A stretch of DNA of 14,456 bases from Spirochaetia bacterium. Its GTDB lineage: Bacteria; Spirochaetota; Spirochaetia; Treponematales; Treponemataceae. The number at the start of each line of letters is the position of its first letter. The stretch's first letter is position 1. Of the stretch, positions 5,429 to 13,211 are shown piece by piece. The translations under genes and the position numbers were made by a program. The notes below the pieces were generated by a model. It had not been told where the DNA came from and did no database searches. It saw only the letters and a program-made list of their open reading frames with translations. The stretch lies in the NCBI GenBank assembly GCA_900767955.1, contig CAAGBC010000041.1:1-14456 (forward strand). Direction: 5' to 3'.

Positions 5429-5464
5429 GTTCTTAGAAAAAATAATTCGGGAGTGTATTTAAAA

Positions 5465-6466
5465 ATGATAGAAAATAAAGGCGATATTGTAATTTATAAA
5501 ACTCAAGATGGACTTACAAAAATCAATGTAAAGTTTGAAGATGAAACAGTTTGGCTAACTCAAGCACAACTTGTAGAACTTTATCAAACAAGTAAATCAA
5601 ACATAAGTGAGCATATCAAACATATTTTTGAAGAAGGTGAATTATCACAAGAGTCAACTGTTCGGAATTTCCGAACAGTTCAAATTGAAGGAAATCGAGA
5701 GGTAAGCAGAGAACAAGTCTATTACAATCTTGATATGATTATTTCTCTTGGATATCGTGTAAAATCCATTGTTGCAACACAATTTAGGCGATGGGCAACG
5801 GAACTGATAAAAAAATATCTAAAAAAAGGATACGCTCTTGATGATAATCGCTTAAAAGAACTTGGTGGCGGCGACTATTGGAAAGAACTTTTAGAAAGAA
5901 TCCGTGATATCCGTTCTAGTGAAAAAGTTATGTATCGTCAGGTTTTGGATTTGTATGCAACAAGTGCAGATTATAATCCAAAAAGTGCAGAAAGCATTGC
6001 GTTTTTTAAAATGGTACAAAATAAACTTCATTTTGCAACTCACGGGAACACTGCTGCAGAAGTGATTTATAATCGAGCAGATGCAGAAAAAGATTTTATG
6101 GGGCTCACAACATTTTCAGGAGATTTTCCAACAAAAAAAGATGTTGTCATTGCAAAAAATTATCTTTCAGAAAAAGAACTAAAAGTTTTGAATAACCTTG
6201 TTTCAGCATATTTTGACTTAGCAGAAATCAACGCAATAGAACATAACACTATGTACATGTCAGATTATGTTGAACAATTGGATAAAATCCTTTCATCAAC
6301 AGGAAAAGATATCTTAGCGAATGCAGGTTCAGTAAGTCATAAACAAGCAGTTGAAAAAGCCGAAGCAGAATATCAAAAGTTTATTCAAAAAAATCTTTCC
6401 CCTGTAGAAAAAGAATATTTAGAAGTAATAAAAAACTTGGAAAAAACAGCTAAAGAAAAAATGTAG
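5465..6466 (+). CDS. RhuM-family (virulence_RhuM) protein
   Basis: This 333-residue protein clearly belongs to the RhuM family, named from a Salmonella pathogenicity island and common in mobile and defence-associated regions of gut bacteria. The function is unestablished. Recognisable blocks are VWLTQAQLVELYQTSKSNISEHIK (29-52, helix-turn-helix-like; split here as VWLTQAQLVELYQTS and KSNISEHIK), YYNLDMIISLGYRVKS (86-101), FRRWATELIKKYL (107-119) and GYALDDNRL (122-130). The C-terminal half contains NTAAEVIYNRADAEKDFMGL (195-214). It is probably cytoplasmic and may bind DNA. Start 5465 is chosen because GGGAG (5449-5453) precedes it and the promoter -10 overlaps the earlier ATG at 5420. A perfect 12-bp-arm palindrome lies inside the gene. 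It converges with the XRE regulator gene, leaving only 32 bases between the stops. Confidence 0.9.
   Translation: MIENKGDIVIYKTQDGLTKINVKFEDETVWLTQAQLVELYQTSKSNISEHIKHIFEEGELSQESTVRNFRTVQIEGNREVSREQVYYNLDMIISLGYRVKSIVATQFRRWATELIKKYLKKGYALDDNRLKELGGGDYWKELLERIRDIRSSEKVMYRQVLDLYATSADYNPKSAESIAFFKMVQNKLHFATHGNTAAEVIYNRADAEKDFMGLTTFSGDFPTKKDVVIAKNYLSEKELKVLNNLVSAYFDLAEINAIEHNTMYMSDYVEQLDKILSSTGKDILANAGSVSHKQAVEKAEAEYQKFIQKNLSPVEKEYLEVIKNLEKTAKEKM
5656..5680. repeat. 25-bp perfect palindrome inside the RhuM gene
   Basis: Arms AACTGTTCGGAA and TTCCGAACAGTT flank a single T, encoding residues 64-72 of the RhuM protein (TVRNFRTV region). A perfect 12-bp inverted repeat inside a coding sequence is unlikely by chance and could be an operator, perhaps for the protein itself, or an mRNA hairpin. 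Confidence 0.85.
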
Positions 6467-6498
6467 AAGTTGAAAATAGCAAAGTTTGTAATTTATTT

Positions 6499-6826
6499 TT
6501 ACTGGTTTTTCTGTAACACACTAGCGATTTCTATTAAAATTTGACGATTGTATGGAGTTAAATTTTTAATGATGGAAGAAAAATCTTCGTTAAGATAGGT
6601 GCTAGACATTTTAACTGTATCTGATAAAAATTCTGTAATATCACAATGTAAATATTCTGCAATAACTGAAAGAGTTTCTAAATTGATTTTTGTAATTCCT
6701 CTTTCAATTTGACTAATATATCCAACTGTAACAGACAAAGCTTCTGCAAGATTTTCTTGAGTTATGTTTTGAGATTTTCGCTTTTTTTTGAATTCGCTGA
6801 CCTATCGCATGAAAATTAATACTCAT
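6499..6826 (-). CDS. XRE-family helix-turn-helix regulator, apparently frameshifted at an A8 tract
   Basis: The natural N-terminus starts at ATG 6826 (minus) and reads MSINFHAIGQRIQKK, the usual beginning of a Cro/CI-type regulator. The rest, RKSQNITQENLAEALSVTV then GYISQIERGITKINLETLSV and AEYLHCDI, is in another frame. The switch falls at a run of eight A on the minus strand (6782-6789 as T). With seven A the two parts join into a normal protein of about 108 residues. As sequenced, the first frame stops after about 37 codons and the remainder has only a TTG start at 6738, in the middle of the helix-turn-helix. It may be a sequencing error, a phase-variable switch, transcriptional slippage or a true pseudogene. 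The C-terminal part (SSTYLNEDFSSIIKNLTPYN onward) is not recognised. It is divergent from the secreted-protein gene and probably regulates it or itself. Confidence 0.75.
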
Positions 6827-6846
6827 AAATATAATTTTCTTAGTAA

Positions 6847-6898
6847 TAACTAAAATTTTATAGATAGCTATTGCTAAATATTTAGTTATAGGTATATA
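6847..6898 (+). promoter_or_regulatory. Divergent regulatory region with inverted repeat and promoter
   Basis: TAACTAAA (6847-6854) and TTTAGTTA (6881-6888) form an 8-bp inverted repeat with a 26-base spacer. The right half lies between a possible -35 (TTGCTA, 6871-6876) and -10 (TATATA, 6893-6898, 16-base spacer) driving the secreted-protein gene. This is a typical place for a repressor such as the divergent XRE protein to bind. Confidence 0.4.
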
Positions 6899-6936
6899 GT
6901 TTAAGCATAAATTATATTAAAAGCGAGGATTTTTTT

Positions 6937-7965
6937 ATGAAGAAAATAGCAATTTTGTGTATGACTTTCTTTATTACTACTTTTGGATTTGCTCAATCTT
7001 ATTCTGCAAAATGTTCACCTTTATTTGGAGTTGCTTCAGCTGCAGCAAATGTAAAAGAAGCAACTTATGAGATTATTGATTATAAGTCTGAAAAAGATTT
7101 AACATTTTTTACATATACTTGGATGCAGGAAACAAAAGTTCTTTTTACAAAGAGTTATATTCAGTATAAATGTTTTTTGAATGTAACAAGTGCTGAAGAA
7201 AATAATGAAAAAAAATTAGTCATTGATATTTCTGATGATATTTTATACAGAACTGTAAATGCCGATGGTTCAAAAAAAACAGGAGTTCCTAATGTTAAAG
7301 GTGTAACTTATGAATGGGCAAAAAATACAACAATCGTAAATAAAAAAACTGTATTAAATTCTGTTGTAGATGTAGTAAAACAACAATTGTACGCAGAATT
7401 AAATAAAACTGAAGATGAAATTACAAAAGGTATGATTAAATTTTTCTCAGATGATTTAAATCTTGTTTTATTTGATAGCGATTCTATAGGAAAACTCGCT
7501 TCTGATTATTTAAGTCTTTGTAGTGTACCAGCACTTGTGGCTAAATTAGAAAAAGAAAAAAATGATATATGGTTTGAAAATTATCAAGAAAAAATAAAGG
7601 GTGCAAAGTTTGATAATACATTTAAAGTTTCAAATGTAAAAAAAAGTGATGTTGAAGGATTTAAATACATAGTTGAATGTAGCACTTTTTATACTACTTT
7701 CTTGAAGGAAGATTTTAACAGTTTAGTCGAAAGTTCTAAAGCAGGTTATGAATTGGCTAATATGGAAATGGGAATTAGAGAGTTACGAAAGAGAACCTTT
7801 GATAATTTCAAAGGTACTTATCAAAAACTTATGTATATAAAATTCTATACAAATGATGATAAAGTTCTTGATTTAAATAATAAATCAGAATTCCATGTTT
7901 CTGGTATTTTACATAAAGTAGATTTTGATGGTGTTGTTAAGCAAATTCATGTTTATGAAAACTAG
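6937..7965 (+). CDS. Secreted protein of unknown function
   Basis: GAGG at 6925-6928 lies eight bases before the ATG. Residues 1-19 are a classical signal peptide (MKKIAILCMTFFITTFGFA) with cleavage expected before Gln20, giving an exported, probably periplasmic protein of about 323 residues. There is no lipobox cysteine at the cleavage site and no later membrane segment. The mature part is rich in Lys, Asp, Phe and Tyr with mixed strand and helix character, and I recognise no domain or catalytic motif. It lies divergent from the XRE regulator with an inverted repeat between them, which suggests regulation by that protein. An intrinsic terminator about 100 bases downstream ends the transcript, so it is likely monocistronic. 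Confidence 0.8.
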   Translation: MKKIAILCMTFFITTFGFAQSYSAKCSPLFGVASAAANVKEATYEIIDYKSEKDLTFFTYTWMQETKVLFTKSYIQYKCFLNVTSAEENNEKKLVIDISDDILYRTVNADGSKKTGVPNVKGVTYEWAKNTTIVNKKTVLNSVVDVVKQQLYAELNKTEDEITKGMIKFFSDDLNLVLFDSDSIGKLASDYLSLCSVPALVAKLEKEKNDIWFENYQEKIKGAKFDNTFKVSNVKKSDVEGFKYIVECSTFYTTFLKEDFNSLVESSKAGYELANMEMGIRELRKRTFDNFKGTYQKLMYIKFYTNDDKVLDLNNKSEFHVSGILHKVDFDGVVKQIHVYEN

Positions 7966-8060
7966 TTAGGAAGCTATTAGTAGAAAATCAATTGTGACTT
8001 GTTATTTGTTCATTATAACTTTTACTTATTACAGCCTAATGATACTAATGTAAAATAATT

Positions 8061-8108
8061 AATCCCCTAATGTGAACAAAAATTCAGCTTTAGGGGATTT
8101 TCGTTTTT
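8061..8108 (+). terminator. Intrinsic terminator after the secreted-protein gene
   Basis: A 10-bp perfect stem (AATCCCCTAA 8061-8070, TTAGGGGATT 8090-8099) with a 19-base loop is followed by a T-rich tail interrupted by CG. Confidence 0.75.
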
Positions 8109-8116
8109 GAAGTTTG

Positions 8117-8237
8117 GGCTGTGCAATAAGTTCTGTCATGCTGAATTTATTTCAGCATCTCACTGTATTTAGTGAAGAGATCCCGAATCGAGTTCGGGAT
8201 GACATTGTGGTTAATACTTATTGAACAGCCTTTTTTT
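8117..8237. repeat. Nested palindromic intergenic element, MITE/REP-like
   Basis: Outer arms 8117-8131 (GGCTGTGCAATAAGT) and 8216-8230 (ACTTATTGAACAGCC) are complementary at 14 of 15 positions. Next come inner arms TGTCAT (8134-8139) and ATGACA (8199-8204). Inside are two compact hairpins: ATGCTGAA/TTCAGCAT (8138-8158) and ATCCCGAA/TTCGGGAT (8180-8200). A run of seven T follows the right arm (8231-8237), so it can also terminate plus-strand transcription. The layout is that of a small palindromic mobile repeat. Confidence 0.72.
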
Positions 8238-8258
8238 ATAGATTACCCTCAGTCAAAA

Positions 8259-9248
8259 CTACAACAAATGTGCTCTAATTTCTTCGGCACTCATGCTTGT
8301 TAAATATGCTGGTGGAACATCAAAAACTGTTTTACAACCAGACATGCCTTCACTGTTCATTCTGCAAACTGCACGGGCATAAGCTACAATAACGCTTGAA
8401 GTAAATGCTGGGTTTGAATCTAACTTTAAGCTATATTCAATTACATTATCAAATTCGTTGTCCCATCCAGTTTTGCCAGTGCGGAATACAAATCCTCCGT
8501 GTGGAATACCTGAATGGTTTTTAAGCAATTCTTCTTCGCTGATGAAATTTACAGTTGTGTCGTAATCGGCAAAGTAGTTTGGCATTTCTTTAATTTCTTT
8601 TTCAACACGAGCTTTGTCGGCTTCTGTTGCTCCATCTTCCAAAACTACAAAACATTCGCGAGTGTGTTTTTGGCGAGTTGTAAGTTCAGGATTTTCTCCA
8701 GCACGAACTGAATCCAACGCAGATTCCACAGGAATTGTGTATTGTTTTGCGTTTTTTACACCTGCAATGCGGCGAATTGCATCAGAGTGACCTTGACTTA
8801 CGCCTTTTCCCCAGAAAGTGTAATCCTTTCCGTTTGGCAAAATTGCATTTGAGTAAAGACGAGCAAGACTGAACATTCCTGGGTCCCAACCAGCACTGAT
8901 TAATGCAGTTTTTCCGCTTGCTTTTGCGTTTTTGTCAACTGCTGCAAAGTGTTCTGGGATTTTTGCGTGAGTGTCAAAACTGTCTACAACATTGAAATAT
9001 TTTGCATATTCAGGAGTCTGTTTTGGAAGGTCAGTTGCGCTTCCTCCGCAGATAATTAAAACATCAATTTTATCTTGATAACTTAAAATATCATCAATTT
9101 TTACAACAGGAACTCCGCTTGTTAAAAGTTTTACTGTTGATGGGTCACGGCGAGTAAAAACTGCCACAAGTTCACAATCTGGATTTTGTTTGATGGCACA
9201 TTCAACGCCTTTTCCAAGATTTCCGTATCCTAAAATCCCAATTTTCAT
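8259..9248 (-). CDS. ddh: meso-Diaminopimelate D-dehydrogenase
   Basis: This NADPH-dependent enzyme (EC 1.4.1.16) reductively aminates L-2-amino-6-oxopimelate (the open form of tetrahydrodipicolinate) to meso-diaminopimelate in one step, bypassing the succinylase and acetylase routes to lysine and peptidoglycan precursor. It is cytoplasmic. The 329 residues match the family length. The Rossmann loop is GYGNLG (7-12), with CGGSATDLP at 67-75, SAGWDPGMFS at 118-127 and WGKGVSQGHSDAIRRI at 146-161, all family signatures. ATG 9248 is chosen because GGAGG (complement of 9253-9257) precedes it closely and the protein then begins MKIGILGYG; a longer frame to 9341 would start inside the promoter -35. 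It stands alone, divergent from the chemoreceptor gene. Confidence 0.95.
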   Translation of the reverse strand: MKIGILGYGNLGKGVECAIKQNPDCELVAVFTRRDPSTVKLLTSGVPVVKIDDILSYQDKIDVLIICGGSATDLPKQTPEYAKYFNVVDSFDTHAKIPEHFAAVDKNAKASGKTALISAGWDPGMFSLARLYSNAILPNGKDYTFWGKGVSQGHSDAIRRIAGVKNAKQYTIPVESALDSVRAGENPELTTRQKHTRECFVVLEDGATEADKARVEKEIKEMPNYFADYDTTVNFISEEELLKNHSGIPHGGFVFRTGKTGWDNEFDNVIEYSLKLDSNPAFTSSVIVAYARAVCRMNSEGMSGCKTVFDVPPAYLTSMSAEEIRAHLL

Positions 9249-9312
9249 ATTTCCTCCGTAAATGTATCGGTTATTTATTATTTTAGTAGTAGTTTTTAGA
9301 ATTACTATGATA

Positions 9313-9341
9313 AAATTAATAACATAGGAAGATTTTGTCAA
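9313..9341 (-). promoter_or_regulatory. Candidate promoter for ddh
   Basis: On the minus strand TTGACA (complement of 9336-9341), 17 bases and TAATTT (complement of 9313-9318) predict a start near 9306 and a leader of about 58 bases. The -35 is consensus, the -10 weak. Confidence 0.4.
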
Positions 9342-9435
9342 GGGTTGTTTTGTAATTTACGGAATATAAGAATAAGCAAAACAAATTCATATTTATAGTA
9401 AAAATCTTTCTGAAAAACTATTGATAATTAGAAAT

Positions 9436-9464
9436 TTGACAAATAAAGATTACAGACTTATCCT
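9436..9464 (+). promoter_or_regulatory. Candidate promoter for the chemoreceptor gene
   Basis: TTGACA (9436-9441), 17 bases and TATCCT (9459-9464) lie about 30 bases before ATG 9493. No convincing flagellar sigma28 element is seen. Confidence 0.4.
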
Positions 9465-9492
9465 ATATTTAATTAATTTTTTAAGGTGTTGT

Positions 9493-11643
9493 ATGTTAAG
9501 TATTCGAAAAAAAATAATTTTTGTAGTTTTTGGCGTTATGATGTTTTCTTTTGGGCTGATTGGACTTATTGCGATTCGTAGTGCAAAATCAAGCCTTGAA
9601 GAACAAATGATTCATTCTTTGGAAGAATCGGTTCATGCTACAGCACATTCTATAGAAGCAAAAAATGAGCGTGAATTTAAAATGCTTGAAACTTTGGCAG
9701 CTTTGCCAGAAATCAGAAAATCTAATGTTCCTTTGATAGATAAAACACACAGTATTTATGAAGCAATGTATGACAACAAAGATTACATTGATGTTTGTAT
9801 TCTTGATACAGATGGTTTTGCTTGGATTAATAATGGTGTAAAAAAGATTCCTTTTACTGAACGAAAATATTTTCAGGAACCTTATAAAACTGGAAAAAGA
9901 TTTGTAAGTGACCCATTTATTAATAAAGTAACAAATGCGCCTGCGTTATTTTATTCAGTTCCTGTTTTTGATGAAGACAATAACATTGTGAATATTATTT
10001 TTTCTGTTATTGATGGCTTGGAATTGACTGAACTTACATCAGTACATAATAAAGACCACAATCGTTCTACTTATCTAGTATCTTTGCAAAATGGTTTAGG
10101 TGGTTCAAATGAAGCTTTTTCCGAATTGCATTCTGAAGGAATTATTATTGCCGATGGAAAATTTTTGAATTCCAATTTGGCCCCTGAAGATTTTTATATA
10201 GATAACTTTTTTGAATTGCAAAAGCATGTAAAAAATGAAAAACAAGCAAACGAGTTAGCAAAAATCAAAACTGAAAAAAAAGGTGTTGTTAAATATTCTG
10301 TAAATGGCGAATCTTCTGTTTTGGTTTATGAAAAAGTTCCAGAAACTAATTGGGTTGTTATTGATATTGTTCCTTACAGTGAATTTCAAGGAAAAATGAA
10401 TCGCACTAGAAATATTATTATTACTTGTGTTGGTTTTATTAATATAATTTCATTGCTAATTTTGGGATTTGTTGTAACTCGCTCTCTAAAACCTTTGAAA
10501 GTTGTAAAATCTGCTATTAATGAAATTGCAACTGGCCATAGTGACCTTACAAAAAGAATTCCTATTGCTTCAAAAGATGAAATTGGTTCTGTTGTAGAAA
10601 GTTTTAATCAGTTTGAAGATAAACTTCAAAATATGATTACTGATATAAAAGATTCAAAAAATAAACTTTCATCTGTGGGAAATGTTATGAAAAAAAATGT
10701 TAACAACACGATTAACTATATTTCATTACTATTTTCTAATATTGACGATATTCAAACTCAAATTGCAACTCAAGGTGAAAGTGTAAATGTAACTGCCACT
10801 TCTGTAAAAGAAGTTTCTGAAAATATTTCTTCCTTGGAAGGTTTGATTGAACAGCAAACAAATGGCGTTTCACAAGCTTCTGCCGCTGTTGAACAAATGA
10901 TGGGAAATATTTCTTCTGTTAATAAATCTGTTGATATGATGGCTAGTTCTTTTGGTCAGTTGTATGACAATACTAATGTTGGTGTTAAAAAACAGGAATT
11001 AGTTAGCCAAAAGATTCAAGAAATTGAAAAACAGTCAGAAACTTTGCAAAGTGCAAATACTGTTATTTCTACAATCGCGGAACAAACTAATCTTCTTGCT
11101 ATGAATGCCGCAATTGAAGCAGCTCACGCTGGTGAAGCAGGTAGAGGATTTAGTGTTGTTGCTGACGAAATTAAAAAACTTTCAGAAAGTTCAGCACAGG
11201 AATCAAACAAGATTAGTGAACAGTTGAATATGATTACAAGTTCTATTTCTGATGTGGTTCAGGCTTCTGTTGAATCTATGGATGCTTTTAATAAAGTTTC
11301 TTCATTAATTAATTCCACAAATGAAATGGTAATTAGTATCAAAAAAGCAATGGATGAACAAAATGAAGGTTCCAAACAGATTTTTGATGCTTTGTACACT
11401 ATGAATAATAATACTTCCGAAGTTTGTGAAGCTAGTAAGCAAATGTCTGAAGGAAATAAACTTATTTTGAATCAAATTAAAAACCTTCAGGAAATTACTG
11501 AACAAATGCAAAGTTGTATGTCTTTGATTACAACAGGAACTTCAAAAATCAGTGAATTGGGAAATGAATTAGATAATGTTACTCCACAGTTAATGGATTC
11601 TATTGATGAAATTAGTAATCAAATTGATGAATTTAAGGTGTAA
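9493..11643 (+). CDS. Methyl-accepting chemotaxis protein with CACHE-type sensor
   Basis: A membrane receptor that signals through CheW/CheA to the flagellar motor. With start ATG 9493 (AAGG at 9483-9486; protein MLSIRKKIIF) it has 716 residues. Transmembrane segment 1 is at about residues 7-29, followed by a periplasmic double-CACHE-like domain to about 305 (YIDVCILDTDGFAWIN, FVSDPFINKVTNAPALFYSV). Segment 2 is at about 307-328, a HAMP domain at about 330-378 (RSLKPLKVV, DEIGSVVESFNQFEDKL) and a long coiled-coil signalling domain follows. The signalling hairpin is AEQTNLLAMNAAIEAAHAGE, then AGRGFSVVADEIKKLSE, about 529-565. The ligand is unknown; CACHE receptors often bind amino acids or organic acids. 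There is no CheR-binding pentapeptide at the C-terminus (ends QIDEFKV). A TTG start at 9421 is possible but overlaps the promoter. Confidence 0.95.
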   Translation: MLSIRKKIIFVVFGVMMFSFGLIGLIAIRSAKSSLEEQMIHSLEESVHATAHSIEAKNEREFKMLETLAALPEIRKSNVPLIDKTHSIYEAMYDNKDYIDVCILDTDGFAWINNGVKKIPFTERKYFQEPYKTGKRFVSDPFINKVTNAPALFYSVPVFDEDNNIVNIIFSVIDGLELTELTSVHNKDHNRSTYLVSLQNGLGGSNEAFSELHSEGIIIADGKFLNSNLAPEDFYIDNFFELQKHVKNEKQANELAKIKTEKKGVVKYSVNGESSVLVYEKVPETNWVVIDIVPYSEFQGKMNRTRNIIITCVGFINIISLLILGFVVTRSLKPLKVVKSAINEIATGHSDLTKRIPIASKDEIGSVVESFNQFEDKLQNMITDIKDSKNKLSSVGNVMKKNVNNTINYISLLFSNIDDIQTQIATQGESVNVTATSVKEVSENISSLEGLIEQQTNGVSQASAAVEQMMGNISSVNKSVDMMASSFGQLYDNTNVGVKKQELVSQKIQEIEKQSETLQSANTVISTIAEQTNLLAMNAAIEAAHAGEAGRGFSVVADEIKKLSESSAQESNKISEQLNMITSSISDVVQASVESMDAFNKVSSLINSTNEMVISIKKAMDEQNEGSKQIFDALYTMNNNTSEVCEASKQMSEGNKLILNQIKNLQEITEQMQSCMSLITTGTSKISELGNELDNVTPQLMDSIDEISNQIDEFKV

Positions 11644-11668
11644 TTTTATACAATAATGATGTGTTGTA

Positions 11669-11712
11669 AACGCCATAAGAGACAGTAAATCGTTTCTTGT
11701 GGTGTTTTTTTT
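11669..11712 (+). terminator. Intrinsic terminator after the chemoreceptor gene
   Basis: A 15-base stem (AACGCCATAAGAGAC 11669-11683 with 11692-11706, including three G-U pairs) and an 8-base loop are followed by a T run to 11712. It separates the receptor from the convergent transporter gene. Confidence 0.82.
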
Positions 11713-11738
11713 AAATCAAGCGTTCTATATTCTGAAAT

Positions 11739-13115
11739 TTATTTGTCTGATGGTGGGTTATTAGTTTGTGTTTTATCTTGGGTTTTGAAATAGAAAATTA
11801 TAAATGGCACGCAAATTAAAGCTGAAACAATATTTGCTATTGGCTGGCATAACTCAAGACCTTTGATTCCTAAGGCGGGAGGTAATATAAAGATTAATGG
11901 AATAAAGAAAATTCCTTGTCGGCAACTTGATAAAAATATGCTAATTCCTATTTTTTCTGTTACTTGAAAAATCATGTTAGTTGTAATTGTAAGTGGAATT
12001 AATGGTAATGATATTGCAAAATACTGAATAACTTTTGAAGCAATTGCTATTACGCTTGGATCTTTTTGGAAAAATTTAATAATTTCTGTAGAAAAGTTAT
12101 AAAGAAAAAATGCAATTATTGTTAGAATTATAATTCCTAAAGTTGTTGTAAAAAAATATGCTTTTTTTATTCTGTCAAATTTTTTAGCTCCAAAACTAAA
12201 GCCTACAACTGGCAAAAATCCTTGACCTAATCCAAACATAATTGAAACTGCTATTAATAAAATTCTGTTTGTAATAGAAAAGGCTGCAATTGCGCTGTCT
12301 CCGTATTTTCTGGCTGTGACATTAACTAAAACATTTGCGATAACGACTAAACCTTGTCGTAAAAGTGTAGGGCTTCCGTTTGAACATATTTTTGTGATGT
12401 AGTTTTTTGAATTTATGATAAAGGATGTAAAACTTATTTTTGCAAGTTTTTTATTGCTTATGTATAGAATTAATAAAATTATAAAACTACAAGTTTGTCC
12501 TGTTGCAGTTGCAAGAGCGGCTCCTTTTATTCCCCAATTTAATTTAAAAATAAAAATTGGTTCTAAAATGATGTTTACAATTGCACCAATACTTAAGCCT
12601 ATCATTGATGATTTTGGTTTGCCTTGTGACCTAAGTAAAATATTTAATACATAGGAACAACAAATTATTGGTGAAGCAATTAAAATATAATGAGCAAATT
12701 CTTTTGCAAGTGGAAGTATTGTTTTTGTTGCACCAAGTATGTTCATTAATTCTTCTTTGAATATGATTCCTAAGGTTGTTACGATAATTCCAAAAATTAT
12801 TGATAAAAAAAATGCTACTGATGCAATGTTGCTTGCGTTTTTGTTGTCATTTGCGCCTAAACTTTCTGAAATTAAATTTCCTGCACCAATTCCAATCATT
12901 GAACCAACTGCTTGTGTCATTGTTAATATTGCAAATACTATTCCGACTGCGGCACTTGCACCTGTTCCAAGGCGTGATACAAAAAAAATATCAACCATTC
13001 CATAGGCGGACATTACAAGCATTGAAATTATTGTTGGAATTGCCATTTTTATTATTAGTACAGAAACTGGTGATTCTAGCATTGATTGGTTAATTACATT
13101 TTTAAATCTATTCAT
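11739..13115 (-). CDS. MATE-family multidrug/sodium efflux transporter
   Basis: An integral inner-membrane protein of about 458 residues and 12 predicted hydrophobic helices, the standard MATE size and layout. MATE proteins export cationic drugs, dyes or metabolites in exchange for sodium or protons. Family motifs are SPVSVLIIKMAIPTIISML near the N-terminus, MVDIFFVSRLGTGASAAVG in helix 2, and the repeated second half with RQGLVVIANVLVN, FGLGQGFLPVVGFSFGAKK and QVTEKIGISIFLSSCRQGIF. ATG 13115 (protein MNRFKNVINQS) is preferred over a TTG at 13166, which would add a poorly conserved hydrophobic leader, though the Shine-Dalgarno before it is weak (GAAAG). The substrate cannot be told. It is convergent with the chemoreceptor gene and divergent from the lipoprotein gene at 13212. 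Confidence 0.93.
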   Translation of the reverse strand: MNRFKNVINQSMLESPVSVLIIKMAIPTIISMLVMSAYGMVDIFFVSRLGTGASAAVGIVFAILTMTQAVGSMIGIGAGNLISESLGANDNKNASNIASVAFFLSIIFGIIVTTLGIIFKEELMNILGATKTILPLAKEFAHYILIASPIICCSYVLNILLRSQGKPKSSMIGLSIGAIVNIILEPIFIFKLNWGIKGAALATATGQTCSFIILLILYISNKKLAKISFTSFIINSKNYITKICSNGSPTLLRQGLVVIANVLVNVTARKYGDSAIAAFSITNRILLIAVSIMFGLGQGFLPVVGFSFGAKKFDRIKKAYFFTTTLGIIILTIIAFFLYNFSTEIIKFFQKDPSVIAIASKVIQYFAISLPLIPLTITTNMIFQVTEKIGISIFLSSCRQGIFFIPLIFILPPALGIKGLELCQPIANIVSALICVPFIIFYFKTQDKTQTNNPPSDK

Positions 13116-13211
13116 ACTTTCAAATGTAATTATAAAGGGTAAAAAGAGAAGTAGTTTTTTTGACAAAAATAATATAGAATTAAAAAAAAGTTCATTATTA
13201 AGGAAGGTTGT

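Noticed and set aside
5420..5464. A longer RhuM start at ATG 5420
   Set aside because: The ATG overlaps the -10 box of a near-perfect promoter and the first 15 residues are not family-like.
9249..9341. A longer ddh start at 9341
   Set aside because: It begins in the -35 region, adds 31 residues unlike the family and lacks the strong ribosome binding site found before 9248.
12415..13093. Plus-strand frames opposite the MATE gene
   Set aside because: They are hydrophobic shadows of the transporter with no start signals or homology.
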